Below are positions 23,400 through 35,339 of a DNA stretch of 64,000 nucleotides, one piece after another. The stretch covers positions 8,376,001 through 8,440,000 of the forward strand of contig OX419762.1 in NCBI GenBank assembly GCA_948567375.1. The letters are read 5' to 3'. The translations under genes and the position numbers were made by a program. Below the pieces are notes generated by a model. That model was given only the letters and a program-made list of their open reading frames with translations. It searched no databases and was not told the DNA's origin. Positions within the stretch are counted from its first letter, which is position 1. The number at the start of each line of letters is the position of its first letter. This DNA is from Lunularia cruciata. Taxonomy: Eukaryota; Streptophyta; Marchantiopsida; Lunulariales; Lunulariaceae.

Positions 23400-24689
23400 A
23401 AGAGAGAATTTGGATATTATATACATTAGAAAAGAATACATTGTCTATCTTTCTAACACATGGAATGGGGAGAGGAGGACCAACAACAGCAGAAATCAAT
23501 TTTATTTTATATATGATTTCAAACTGACTATTTGAAGTACATAAGGAGGTTTCAAAAATATGGTTGTCACTTCCCATAAATAGCCCATAAAAAAATAAAT
23601 GGAAGGTATTTGAAAATTGTGGTAGAAAGAAATTGGTTATCTAGATATTCTACGAAAGGTCTCCCTTTCTCATGAAACTTTTATGGAAATTTTAAATATT
23701 TCCAGTCAAAATTTACAGTACTATGGTGCTTGTGTGTGTTCCCTAAGTATTAAGTACTTATTAATCATGCCATTAAGAACCAATTTTAAAATATAAAAAA
23801 ATTAGTGGGAATCCAAGAACCCATGAATTCATCGCTATCACAAAACACACAAGCAACTTGAATGAGTTGAGCTTTGCTATTTGTAATAAGATTTGTTGAG
23901 AATGTGGGTTGAGCATTAACTTGTGAACCGGAGTAGTCAAGAGCTTTGCAAAGAGTGTTGCTTGAAGGTATGTTGTGGGTCAAGCTTTGCCAAGTGCATT
24001 GGACTAATCTAGTTTTACCCAGACTGTTGGCTTTGTGTCCATCGCTTTGAACGGGAGTAGTTGAGCTTGAACGTGTTGAATGTGGCTTTGCTGCAAATAC
24101 TTGTGTATGTATTGTTCTTTTAAGTATTTGAAGAGGAGAAAAATTTCAAGAGAGACAGTGAGAGGATTTCAAAATAGTTATGTATACATTTCTATTGAGA
24201 GTAGTAGAAGAGAGGGCAGGAGAAATTTGTATTCAAAGAGAACGGAGTGGGGAAATTTCAAGAGAAATGGGAAATAAGAATAAATAGAGTTCAGAAAAAA
24301 TAAGAAGTTGGCAAGAGAAGAAAGTGAGTTGGATTTTTTTTTCTGTAGGGTAAATTGGATTGATTTCTTTGTAAGAACTTGGGTATCAGGTGAAAAATTT
24401 AATAACAGCATTGGAAATTGGGTTGAATTCTTGGCACCCTGATTAGGGAGGATGAAGTAGAGAAGATAAATGGAGAGAGAGTGCAGGATTATCATGCAAG
24501 AGCTTGTGTAGTATAACCTTCACATAACATAACAAAGATAGCCAATGTGATGATTATCACATAGCATGTGTATCAATTATCCATCTAATTATCAATATGC
24601 CTTGCATTAGCAATAAGCAACAGTTGACCAATGAAATAAAGTGACAAATGTGCTTGCAATTTGCGGAGTGGCAAGATGAATTGTACATG

Positions 24690-25395
24690 GAACTTGAATG
24701 GTAAGGTGAGTGTGACATGGAGTTAGACATAACTAGTGATGGATTATGGGAAGAGCACAAGAATATAGACAAGCAAGAAGGGGACTTAGATGATCCCATT
24801 GGAGGTTTTGGAAAGTGCTTATTAAGGTGGTGGGACTTTGCTTATTCTTAAAGACATTTGTTAGATAGACAGCCCATTGTGGACCAGAATAGGAACTACT
24901 AGTGTGTCTCTCAATTGTTCATAAATCTAAAATGATGGAAATTTAAACAATTGATGAGGATGGATGTACATTCATTCTAAACATTGTTGGAACTCATCCA
25001 AGATCACAAAGTGTTCAAGGATGTGAGACGGGGAGGAAACAAATTCCTACTTTAATTCAACTTGCAATTGCACCCAACAGATTTTGCTCATAATGGGAAT
25101 AGAGCATGTATTGCAAGGGGAATGAATATATGGGATATCAGTTTAGGATCCATGAAAATTTGTACAAAGAGAGTTGTCACTGCCATTTTATATTGTATGG
25201 TCAAGGAGGTGATATGACTAGATGTAGAGGAGAGAGAGAGAATTTCAAAAGTTATGAAAAGCTATGAAAAGCTATTATGGAAAGCTATGAAAGGATTCTT
25301 GGAGTATGTGGAACTAGTCCATGGGACATTATTCCCCTTAGCACAACAACCTAATATTGATGGAGAAACTTACTTTAGCAAGAAGGGTCTTCTTC
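24690..25395 (+). pseudogene. PIF/Harbinger transposase relic, N-terminal half
   Basis: On the plus strand, in broken frames, this matches the N-terminal half of the relic at 2975-4200: the acidic EEHKNIDKQEGDLDDP-like leader, QFK-L-RMDVHS, IPTLIQLAIA-NRF near 25.05 kb, and EYVELVHGTLFPLAQQPNIDGETYFSKK at 25299-25383. The last is the family's GFPGCVG-VDGTHIPL---IDGE-Y segment with its first catalytic Asp replaced (VDGT reads VHGT). It is cut at about 25395, where the copy of the unknown ORF begins. Confidence 0.7.
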
Positions 25396-27000
25396 TTTTT
25401 TGCTTGTGTTTTACATGGAGATTCATTCTTGTTTTGAGTTTGTACGAACATGGGATGTCACTACACATGCTGGAATAGTGAGTGATAGGCCATTCACTTT
25501 AACACTTGAGATGATTTGAGCCACTTTGCATTGCCACTTGGGAGTGGAAGGAGGAGGTTTGTCCCCTACTCCCTTGTGCTGGATTGGTTTCTTGTGTGCA
25601 AACATAGAAAAAGAAGGTACTTGCCATGATAGTGCATTTACTCTGCACGGAGGCCATTTTGTCAGATAATTGTTGCTCTCCTTGTCCCTACACACCAGTC
25701 AAAGGTGGTGCATAAGTATCTTGCACTTATGGCAAAGTGGAAGGTAGAGAGGTCTAGGTATACTTGCAAAGGGCAGGAGAGGATTATGATTGGGTGGAAC
25801 TCATGCTCCAAGTAATTATTGCTAAGATGGCATTCTTACAAAAATAGATTCATTGGCCGGATAGATGGAGATACAAGGTTACATTTGTGACAGTTTCTCA
25901 TTCACATGTACATGGAGAGTGGATTCCTAGATGAGGGAGAGGCAGACTATGACACAGTAGTTCAAGAGTGGACATATCTTCATGATGAGGGAGCCAAGGA
26001 TGAGGACCAAGGGGAGGAAGATGAGAGTCAATTAGAAGGCATGTTTCTTAGAAACAAACCATTTTTATCTTTCTCCATGTACCATGAATAGTATGAATAG
26101 ATGATATTATGTATAGATTATTGCCTTGGAATCACTTGAATGTTTTCTTGAGTTTCATGAATGAAAGTATCCTTTTCCTTTATCAAGCTAAAGTGTATGC
26201 TTTAGGTGACTTTGGTGCAAGCATGAGAGGAAGATTTGCGTGTGTAGATGATGTTACTTGGAGAGGGAGAGGAGGTAGGGGTTCTTTTTCATTACTCTTG
26301 CACCAGTGCTCTAACTTACCTCTTTCTTCTCCTATATGGATGGATGAGATTACTTCTCATTTCCTTCTTCATCATTTGTATTCAAGCAAGGAGAGAGTAG
26401 GACTTGGAAAGAAGACTTTGGGGAGCTAGGGAGACAAAGTCTAGGGAGCATGAGGTCAAGCCCATGTTGGTAGAGTCCCATGTAGTGGACAGAGAGGGTG
26501 TTCCATTGACAACTAGAGAGTCATTCTTGGCATAGAGAGAGGACTCCTTGTGAGTCACTCCTACACATATGCAAGTTACCACAATCCCTTCCAATAGCAC
26601 TAAGTGTGGAGAGAGAGTGATATAGATGCAGTTTTGGATATTATTGTTAGACTGAAAAATTGTAGTGAAAGAGCATTTAGAAAGAGACTTAGAGAAGGAC
26701 TTGGACTCTTGGCCAATGATCTAGATTGGTGGAGACGGTTAGATGGGTCCCATTTAGAGTGAGTAGTACGCTTAGATATATCACTCATCTTGGAATTAGA
26801 GAGTTCATGGAGTATTGTGTAACTCATTTTGAGGTACTCATTTGGACAAACAGCACAGGGCAAGACTGCAAGCATTTGTTGAGAGACATATACCCATGGT
26901 TGTACACACAAGTGATTGCCTCATGGGTTTGTTTGATGATATGGATGGATATCAAGACCAATATTGAGATTGTATAGTGCATTTATGGCTATGGGTTTAG
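25396..27000 (+). pseudogene. Decayed transposable-element ORF, unknown family (copy B)
   Basis: This is the plus-strand counterpart of copy A at 1-1185. It reads RPFTLTLEMI near 25.5 kb, AKWKVE-SRYTC near 25.74 kb, EDYDWVELMLQVIIAKMAFLQK near 25.78 kb, then an open 61-codon piece (25906-26091) with ESGFLDEGEADYDTVVQEWTYLHDE and an acidic tail. Further open pieces, such as LRYITHLGIREFMEYCVTHFE at 26.77 kb, may be its continuation. The function is unknown. Frameshifts and stops show that it is not intact. Confidence 0.45.
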
Positions 27001-27365
27001 CTTGCATGATATAGTGATAGTTGCTAGTGCATTCCTACCATATTGTAGGAACCATCCACATAGTGCTTTCACATCTATCTTGATGTAACCACTTGATAGC
27101 TACTCTATATAGATTTAGGCGATATGTAGGACCAGCTATTGGGTTTCTCATCCACGAGTGGAATTGGGTTGTCTCCTAGAGTATAGTCGTGATCCCTATG
27201 ATGGTCTAGCCTTGGACTTTCAGGCCCTCTTATGCATGATGTGGAGTGGGATCTTCTTTGGAGTTACAATAGCTGCTTGATTTCTAGACCTTTCATCAGA
27301 CACATGGTTGTGCATTAGAGCGCCTCCCATCTGATATCAAGGATGTAGATTTCTTGTCTTCTCTT
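27001..27365. other. Unassigned sequence
   Basis: No supported gene or repeat. It leads into the tandem arrays. Confidence 0.35.
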
Positions 27366-27369
27366 TTCC

Positions 27370-27620
27370 ATGTGAGTTGTTAATATGGTTCCTATTTGTA
27401 TGAGTTGTTAATATGAAACTTTTTGTCCCTTTCTTATGCTTGTCCAAATCTGAGATGTGTAAGTTGTTAATGTGAAAGCTTTTGTCCCTTATGACTTGTC
27501 CTTAAAATCAACATGTATGAGTTCTTAATATGAAAGCTCTTGTCCCTTTAGTATGACTTGTCCAAATTTACAAATGTGTATGAGTTGTTAATATGAAAGT
27601 CCCTAATGACTTGTGCAAGC
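27370..27620. repeat. Short tandem array of about 60-bp units
   Basis: TGAGTTGTTAATATGAAAG or a close variant recurs at about 27372, 27401, 27461, 27521 and 27581, each later copy followed by TTTTGTCCCTTTAGTATGACTTGTCC. Most spacings are near 60 bases. It is non-coding and looks like a minisatellite. Confidence 0.75.
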
Positions 27621-27699
27621 ACATTTTTTATTCTTATTGCTTTTTCACTTGGATCCCCCACATGGGTACTTGAGCAAGAGTCATGAAAAATCCATAAAT

Positions 27700-27915
27700 T
27701 CTAACTTTATAGCAAAACTGCAAAATTCTTTCTTCTTTATTGCAATTCCTACAAAGTCCATGCAAAACCGGATAAACTTGATCATTTTCTAGCAATCTCC
27801 TTGTGAAACCCATGCAATACCGGTCAAACCTGATTGCTTTATAGTGATCTCCTCATGAAACTCATGCAAAACCTGACAAATCAATGTACTTTATTGTGAA
27901 ACCCAAACAAAACAC
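27700..27915. repeat. Second short tandem array
   Basis: Units containing CAATCTCCTTGTGAAACCC, ATGCAAAACCGG and AAACCTGAT recur about three times with roughly 60-base spacing, ending at the left edge of S block 2. The units are degenerate. Confidence 0.55.
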
Positions 27916-28226
27916 AGTTTACTACCCTAGATTGTAACAAGTCGTAAGCAAAACTGGCATGAAACCTTTTCTTTTGATATAATAGTGAAATTGCCATGAG
28001 ACCCAAATTTTTTGAGTGTTTCTCTTTGATGACCACTTGTAGCTGAACCAAATCTAGATCCATAATACAACCATCTCATAATGTGCTTAAAATTATATTG
28101 TGTAAATCAAGGTACTTTATAACATATAAAAAATGCAAAATGAACACAAAATCTCACTCACTCGATAGAGAAAGTGACAATGCTCAACTAGCATGAATGT
28201 GTTTTGCCCATACATTCTATCCTTGC
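27915..28226. repeat. Left edge of S block 2
   Basis: The TTTACTACCCTAGATTGTAACAA block starts the alignment with 13327 onward. It is non-coding. Confidence 0.6.
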
Positions 28227-29632
28227 TCATTTGCAAGAGCGTGGCACTTCTGCTATCATTAATGCAACTGTCAACGGGGTACTATCTATGTCCACAGAAG
28301 GACTATCTATATCAAGTGTAGTGTGTGGATTGGGCATGACACTCATTATACTTTTGATCTCTTTGGATGTCTTCACAGCTTTTGCTAATTCTAAAATCAC
28401 AGAATGAAATGTTTTGGATTTGGAAGTTTTCTCTTTAATTCTCTTATTCACTAACTTGGAGAATCAAGTCCTCTCTTTAAATCTACTTCTCCAACTCTTA
28501 AAATAAAGCTCTTTTTCCTTATTTTTCCTTTCAATCATAACTTCTCTATCTTGGCCACCTTTTTAGCTTCTACTTTTGCTTATTTGCATCTCTCCTTGGC
28601 TTTGACAGTCTTGCTTCTTAACTTGGTCATATTAGAAAGATTTTGGATGAAGGTGGAGACCATTGATGACAAAGGTGTCTTTGAAGTAGGTGTCTTTTGC
28701 TCATTGAGACAGATGGTGTTTTTTGGAAGCGGAAGGCATCTTGCCCCTAGAGACCTTTCTTTGCTTCACATATCCTATCTCTCACTCTCCTTCCTTACCA
28801 ACCTCATGGTCTCTCTCTTTAACCGCTTCCCTTGTAGGTGGTTCTTCATCTTCAAAAATAATTGGTGTACAAGAAGGGTAATCAAAATCCAATTTGATCA
28901 ACTCTTGTACTCTTGCCCCTTTGGTCTACTCATGTCCTCTAGCCCCTACACATGATACTCCTCAAAACCATGGTACATAAGGACAATGGTACATAAGGAA
29001 ATTACTCTTGGGTGATAGGAATTGAAAACCCCTCCGTGCTAGGACCACAAAACCCATATGTGGGTGTTTCATCAACACAATTCTCAGATGACAACTCAAA
29101 TGTAATGTGGGATCCCATATCCTCTTTTGTGACTATCTCCTCCAAATTTCCATTTTCAACCCTTAAGGATACTAAGGCAGGTGGAGAAATGTATCTCTGA
29201 ATAAACCATAAGATACATTCTTGAAGAGTGTGGACATTGATGATTTAGTTTATCATCAATGAGTCCAGTCCTTGTTTGATTTCTTTCTCTTTGAGTCCTT
29301 CTCATGTGCATTTTCCTTCCATGTCCAGGCAGACTTATAAGAAGCTATGCATCAAGCCTATTTTCCAACATAAATTTTGGAAAACCTCTCTCTAACTTCC
29401 CGAGATAAGTGGCCATTTAACTGAATGATGTACTCTTCTGTACAGGTTTCTTACTATTCCCTCCATGTATTTGCTTAATATGGTCAAGGTTTTCTAGATA
29501 ATCCTAGATTTGACTATCATGGTGAGATATCATTCTAAACCTATTGTTTTCACCCCCTTTGGATTTCACAACCGATGCTTTTAATTTGACACCCTTGGAA
29601 GAAAGGCCAGATGATGGACCAGAGGAAACCAT
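28227..29632 (-). pseudogene. Unknown S-block ORF, copy 2 (decayed)
   Basis: The minus strand starts MVSSGPSSGLSSKG at 29632 and keeps the same early TAG as copy 1. Its C-terminal 74 codons (28451-28227) are open: NKRIKEKTSKSKTFHSVILELAKAVKTSKEIKS, then LDIDSPSVDIDSTPLT and a stop. The Lys/Glu-rich heptad-like part suggests a coiled coil. The middle is broken. Parallel decay in both S blocks indicates the ORF was already failing when the block duplicated. Confidence 0.45.
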
Positions 29633-30515
29633 GGCAAGGAGAGCCTGGAATTTCAATCCGGGAGAATGTGTATGATTTTAAATCTACAAGATTGGAAGCA
29701 ACTATTGTAGAAAGCAAATCAATATTTGACATATCTGGAGAAGGTGCATGATCTTGTGATTCAACCGGATGGGAACTTGCTAATGGAAATGGAACTCCCA
29801 TGTCAAGGGGTTGGAGCTGAGTGCATTCCATATCCCCCCAATCTTGCATCCCACTTCCTAGGCCGACATACTGACTTCTTCTCTCCACTTCCACCCATGA
29901 ATGCGCTCTACCAAATCTTGCCTCACACTAACAAAATTTTAACTTTTTATTGAAACTTTCAATCTCTTAGAACTACAAACTAGCAAACTCACCTCTAGAC
30001 ATTAGAGCACTCACCTTTACATTGCTTGCAAAAGTGAGATTATGGAGGGGGTTCCGTCAAATGGCTCTAATCGAGGAGTTCTGGTAGGGAGTTCACTCAA
30101 GTGAGAGCGGAGGGAGTCATTCAAATCAAAGTAAAGTAGGGTTTACAATTCAGAATCTGCACAACACCAGTGCAGTTGCCATTTCCCTTTTGCTCGGGAA
30201 TCCATGCTTTATTAGTCCTTCACTTCTAATCATATATATGACTAGATATTAATAGTCATTTGAAATCTATTTGAACCACCTCATCTCCGGGTCCCCTAAT
30301 CCTTCATCATGCAACCAATCACTGAGAAATGGAAATCACCCGTAAAGGAAAAAAATCCTATAATATAATATAATATTTTATGTCCATTTCCTTTTTGGGT
30401 AAATAATTGAGAGAGGGTGATGGAAATTTTTTCGGTTCGCATCTACCTCGTACATTTCGTGGAACAAGTCAAACCCCTCATAGTATCTTTGAGTATACTG
30501 CTCTTGAAGCTAGTT
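29633..30515. other. Non-coding spacer of S block 2
   Basis: This spacer is alignable to 15022-15900. The 114-codon minus-strand ORF at 29894-29550 overlaps the start of the unknown ORF in the same orientation; its upstream extension is not convincingly coding. Confidence 0.4.
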
Positions 30516-30519
30516 TACC

Positions 30520-30845
30520 GTTGCTGATTTTGGCAACAACCAGGCTTCCAATTTCATGATTCACACAGAAATCGAACCTCAGACTCAGATCTGGTTCGAA
30601 CTAGGTCGCTGACTTACCTAGCGAGCTGAATAGCGGTGAATATGTCCACGATATGCAATGAAAACCGGTCCATTTGCCGAGTCAACCACACAGAAATCGC
30701 CAGGAACTTCGTGGGGATCGCTGGAAAGACTACTGATGCCTCAAAGTCCAATATGTAAAACACGAAGGAGCATCGTGTAGCCTGACAAAATCTGTTCCAA
30801 CTATCAAACACATCTACAGTCAATTAAAATCAGACACTCTAATAA
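30520..30845. promoter_or_regulatory. Conserved upstream block U of hydrolase copy 2
   Basis: It contains gatctggttcgaactaggtc at 30588-30607 and the GAACTTCGTGGGGATCGC block, as upstream of the other copies. A 69-codon minus-strand frame spans it but is broken in the copies at 46.9 and 49.1 kb. Confidence 0.45.
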
Positions 30846-30949
30846 TTTTCTACTGACTTCAGCCAATTAAATATATGAACTTGAAAGCACAAAGGTGTTT
30901 TGGGAGTTACTCCTCGTGTGTTGACTTTCAAGGCACCTGCTCTTTGACT

Positions 30950-31545
30950 TTGCCACTGTGTCTTCCGTGTAAGTGCCCAAGTTTTCGACCTTCCTGTTGA
31001 CCAAAGTCCAACAATCAGAAATTGGAGATCCGGAACTACTGCAATCGAGAAAACAAATCGTGTAACGAACTCAACCTGTTTGAAGTGTCAACCGGCGTTC
31101 TGGAATCGGGCCTTGTAATATGGGTGGATGTTTTTCTCGTAAGTCGAATCCTGGAGCTGCTTTCCTGCGTTCGATTCTCCAGGACATCAAAACCTCTGTA
31201 CGGGACGAGTTCAGTTTGTGGATCATAATACCAAATCGAGTAGATTGGGCTTACAAGATTAGGATCGGAGTGACATAATACAAACTGACTCGTAGATCTC
31301 TTAGCAGAAGATGTACTGGTTGAAGTGAAGTTATCAGACACCTTATCAATAACTAGTTGTAAATGTCTAACTGAAGGTTGCAGGACAATTTAGCATATTG
31401 GTGGTCCCATGTAGCTGCTCGTGGTCAGGGCTAGTCATCTTCTCCTACCTATAGGAGACCGAACAACATGAAAAGGGTGTGCATCTATCAAACACTTTCA
31501 CCGGAAAATAGAAAATAGTTGGCTGCAAAGTATAACTCTAACGCC
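30950..31545 (+). pseudogene. Duplicated exon 1-exon 2 unit of the hydrolase gene
   Basis: A roughly 600-bp unit here is repeated just downstream (31555-32110), where it forms the 5' part of hydrolase copy 2. Here exon 1 (31120-31138) encodes MGGCFS before a consensus GTAAGT donor, a strong match to the MGxxxS N-myristoylation signal with Cys4 available for palmitoylation. The exon 2 equivalent near 31415 has an in-frame TAG. Exon 1 could in principle be an alternative first exon for copy 2, but copy 2 is itself broken. Confidence 0.6.
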
Positions 31546-31696
31546 ACGTAGCCGATTTTTCGACCTTCATGTTGGCCAATGTTCAACAATCAGGAATTGG
31601 CGATCCAGAATTACTGCAATCGAGAAATCAAATCGTGTGACGAACTCAACCTGTTTGGAATGTCAACCGGCGTTCTGGAATCTCAGGGCTTGTAAA

Positions 31697-33259
31697 ATGG
31701 ATGGAATTTCTTCTCGTAAGTCGCATCCAGGTGCTACTTTCCTGCAGTCGATTCTCCAGGACATCAGAAACTCTGTACGGGATGAGTTCAGTTTGTGGAT
31801 CTTATTACCAAATCGAGAAGATTGGACTTAAAGAATGAGGATCCGAGTGACATAACATAAATTGTCTTGTACATCTCTGACCGGAAGATGTACTGGTTGA
31901 AGTGGAGTTATCAGATGCCTTGTGATCAAGTAGTTGTACATGTGTAAGTGAACGTTGCAGGTCAAATTTAAGATATTGGTTGTCATGCAGGTGCAGGTGC
32001 TGGTGGTCAGGGCGAGTCATCTACTTCCTCTGCTATCGATCCTGGACCGACCTACATCGAAAAGGTGTGCAAGAAACACCTTCCACCGGAGAAAAAGGAA
32101 GTATATGGCTGCAAAATAGAACTCTAGTACGCTTTGAGAGGCACTTATTTCCGTCTCCAGAGGGGATTAACAAGAGCTCCGTTCTGAATTGGCAGCTCAA
32201 TGATTTTCTCTTTCTGCTCCATGAATGCGGAGGGACACCGAAAGTGGACATTATATTCTTCCATGGTCTTCAAGAAGACGGAGGTTGCCAAGCGAACTGG
32301 AAATCTTGGATGACTTTGTCCAAGTCCGATCTCGAACGGGATGACCAGGATGTATCAGAAGCAGAAGAAAAATCGGTGTGCTGGCCCAACGAATTGCTTG
32401 GCCAAGACGTGGACGGAGCAAGGATATATTCAGTTGCGTACGATGCTTCAACTGAGCAGACTAAGAGACAAGGAAAAGAGGACATGAGCAATATTGCAGA
32501 AAATCAATACAATGATCTCCTTGTGCTAGCGGAGAAGCATGGAATAGGACAAGCTTGTCCAGTCATTCTCGTGGGGCACTGTATAGGTGGTCTTGTGATC
32601 AAGAATCTACGCTTAACAGCACAGGAGGAGGCCCATCGGCTGAAGAGGGAGTTCGAGAAGAATGGGCGTAAGGAAGGAGTAGAATTTCATTGCTTGAAGC
32701 ACGTTGAGATGTTTTTGGCGAATGTCAAGGGTGTTTTCTTCTTTCCGGCACTCCTCAATCCGGCACCAGATTCACTAAATTTATAGAGAAAGCTCAAAAA
32801 GCCAACGGTAACACGACATCCCCGATCATGAGTTATTTCAGCACACTGAGCAAGGATTCAGCAAGATTGAACGGCAAATTTTAGAAGTGGCGCCGAGGCA
32901 GTGTCGAAACGTTCACAGTTGGCAAGGCTTGGACGACATCCATCTGGGTGAGTTCAAATCACAGTTGATTACATATCCTTCAGTATGAGTTTCCCATACA
33001 TTCATTCACCTGACTTTGCATCCGTTCTTTGTAGGGGTTCGATAAAATCGTCGCTGAAGAAGGATCGTGCCGAAATGATAACGATCACTACTATACTGCT
33101 AACGCAGACCATTTCACCGTCACTCGCCCCCGAAATAGGACCGATGCAATCTACGCGAACCTCCGGTGGTTCGTAGCTACGTTGTGTCCGGAGACCCCGC
33201 TACAAAACTTGAAGGAGAACTCCATAGCTCAGGTTCAGATCAATGATGGTTTGATCTGA
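31697..33259 (+). pseudogene. SERAC1-like alpha/beta-hydrolase, copy 2 (frameshifted, Ser to Cys)
   Basis: Exons by alignment: 31697-31715 (MDGISS, so Gly2 is lost), 31991-32064, 32163-32947 and 33035-33259, all GT-AG. Exon 3 is open across VDIIFFHGLQ and GARIYSVAYDAS, but the nucleophile elbow reads GHCIGG, a TCT-to-TGT change replacing the catalytic Ser with Cys. Two extra bases near 32745 shift the frame after NVKGVFFF, and the original frame also has CAG to TAG near 32881. Exon 4 is open with the ADHF histidine motif. No enzyme of this family is expected from it, although a truncated protein of up to 250 residues could be made. Confidence 0.85.
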
Positions 33260-34860
33260 TTTAAGATCTCGGGATAGAGGTCGCGTTCAGCGCCCACAAG
33301 GACCTCACGTTGTTAAATAGCAGAACCGGTGTCAGATGCTCGCAGGGGTTGCTCTGGGTTTGCTCAGGAGTTGCATTGACAGTTTGAAGGGGACGTGAAC
33401 AAGAAAACCTCTCGACGACTTCCATTTGCGCCGAAATTTGACTATTCAAAGGTGTTATAAAGCACACGGCGCCATGAGAGGTTTAGGGTACTCGTCGCTG
33501 TATACTAGAGGTCAGGATTTTGACGAGGATTCCACGTTAAGGAGGCCGTTCAGGACTGAAGAGTGGCTTTATCATTATCTTTTTTAATATCATGTTAGGG
33601 TGTGGACCAACGTGATGATAGCAGGAGTTTGTAAACGTTTTCTATATTCCTCGTCCTCCCGGTATTGTAAAGTTTAGATTGGACACAAAGAAAAATCTCT
33701 TTTTCAACCTTGTGCATCAGCTTTCCTTGATATCCCAGGCGATAGATAACTAAAAAGTTGGGAAACCATTGGTTGTTTCCTTTGTTTCATTTGATTAGTT
33801 TAGGTAAGTTTTGGATATGGATTGATATCCTAAGTTTTTGCTTCTTGAAATATACCTACTGAGTCTTCTTCTTTGTTTAGGAGATAGGATGTGTGTATAG
33901 GATCTTGCCAAAATGAAGTGATAGATTTACGAACAAAAGTTGTAAAATGAAGTGTATTAGACAGTTGATATCGAATACTCTCTCGAGATCCCTTTTTGAG
34001 GGTGAGCTCAAGAATGGGTGAGACTTCCGGAACACCACGAGATGGACACCGGGACAGTATAAGATATGGTAATTTAGGTAATTAATTTTAGGAGCAAGCC
34101 CGTATCTGCAACATGGTGTGGATATATGATAAGTTCCAACCTCAATTAAGCTTACAAGTTTACTTCTCTAGTGGGTTCAACGTCTGATTTTCTTTTGTAC
34201 AGTTAACTGGGAGGCTAAACATATTGAAATGATCAACTTAAGGTGTGAGGCATTCTAGTTATTAATTTACTAATTAAATTAAGTCTTATTTAAATTAATT
34301 TTGATGAAGTTTCGAATGATTAAAATAATATATATTTTATTTACAATGAAATTTATACTTCTTTTCAACTTGGGGTCCAATATTAAAATCAAAACTTCAA
34401 TATTGCAATTTAATGACATAAAATTTCAGATCAAATGTCTAATATTGAAGTCCAAATGCACTATATTTTTGAGTCAAAGTCCAATATCAGATTTAAATGT
34501 ATAATATTTTAACTCCAATGTTCATTTTAAACATCTAAATATCTTATATTCACAAGTCGAATATTCAATATTGGGAAGTCATGATCAAATATCCAAGTTT
34601 CAAACTAAATATCTATTAAGAAGAGGAATTCCTTGAGAATAGAGAGATTCTTGCTACTCAAATGATTGTTAGATTCTCACATTCTTGCCACTTACATGAT
34701 TTGGAAACAAGAAAAAGGAAACGGCACACTTAGAATTTTATTTCACTCCATTATTCTCATTTGATTCTTCGAATAACCTTTGATTTGTGAGAGACGAGTA
34801 AAACTTTATGATGTATCTAATGTGTCCCTTTATGTGATCCTAAAGATAGAAATGAAAGCA
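33260..34860. other. 3' flank of hydrolase copy 2, with AATATT-rich degenerate repeats
   Basis: Shared 3' flank to about 34160 (GGTAATTTAGGTAATTAATTTTAGG block near 34065). It is followed by a stretch (34300-34620) of irregular 25-30-bp repeats around TCCAATATTGAAG, also seen after copies 3 (52390-52640) and 4 (57330-57510, resuming 58850). The AAGAACCTTTGATTT block near 34770 matches 52790. No gene is supported; the 67-codon ORF at 34301 is AT-rich chance. Confidence 0.5.
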
Positions 34861-35335
34861 AGCCAATAAGAAAAAGATCCATCGTTCCGTTTATCTTGTT
34901 CGAATAAAAATCCTATAAACCCAATTAATAATGTAGGTATTGTTAATATAACCCGTAAAATCACCTTGTTTTCCATGTCCCCATTCTAATAACAAAGAAT
35001 GTGCTAAACTATTTGCTGACCACATTAGGATCAAGAAAAGGATCAGAAGGAACACATACAGATACACTAGTTTCTTTGAATATTAATAGTAGTATTAGTA
35101 GATTAGTTAAAATACAGAAAGGGAAATATAACCTTCCATTAATTTATGAATAATTTAAATCATTATGAGTACGGAGATCAATTCAAAGATCATACTTATT
35201 TACAAGCATCGCTAAGAGCATTTATTTGAAAGTCCGGAACCAGATGAAAGCCTACACGGAGCATTTCGTTGAACTGTCCAGGCTAAGTGACATCAAGTGG
35301 AGAGTACTTGATACTTTACTGGATTAAAGGGGTAA
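34861..35335. other. Unassigned AT-rich sequence
   Basis: No coding or repeat assignment could be supported. Confidence 0.35.
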
Positions 35336-35339
35336 ACAA

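Larger units (their letters stand above)
21630..24525. repeat. Long direct repeat R, right copy, split by inserted DNA
   Basis: R resumes at 21630-21740 (CACCATATT...CAATGTCTTACAAA), stops, and continues from about 23655 to 24525. The 1.9 kb between (21740-23655) is absent from the left copy at 12290-13326, so it is a later insertion or the left copy has a deletion. The insert holds a LINE 3' fragment (22280-22440), short ORFs of no clear origin, and a TA/GA microsatellite. Confidence 0.5.

Noticed and set aside
23139-23577. ORFs of 84-100 codons on both strands across the TA repeat
   Set aside because: They consist of Tyr-Ile and Arg-Glu runs from the microsatellite and have no independent coding signal.
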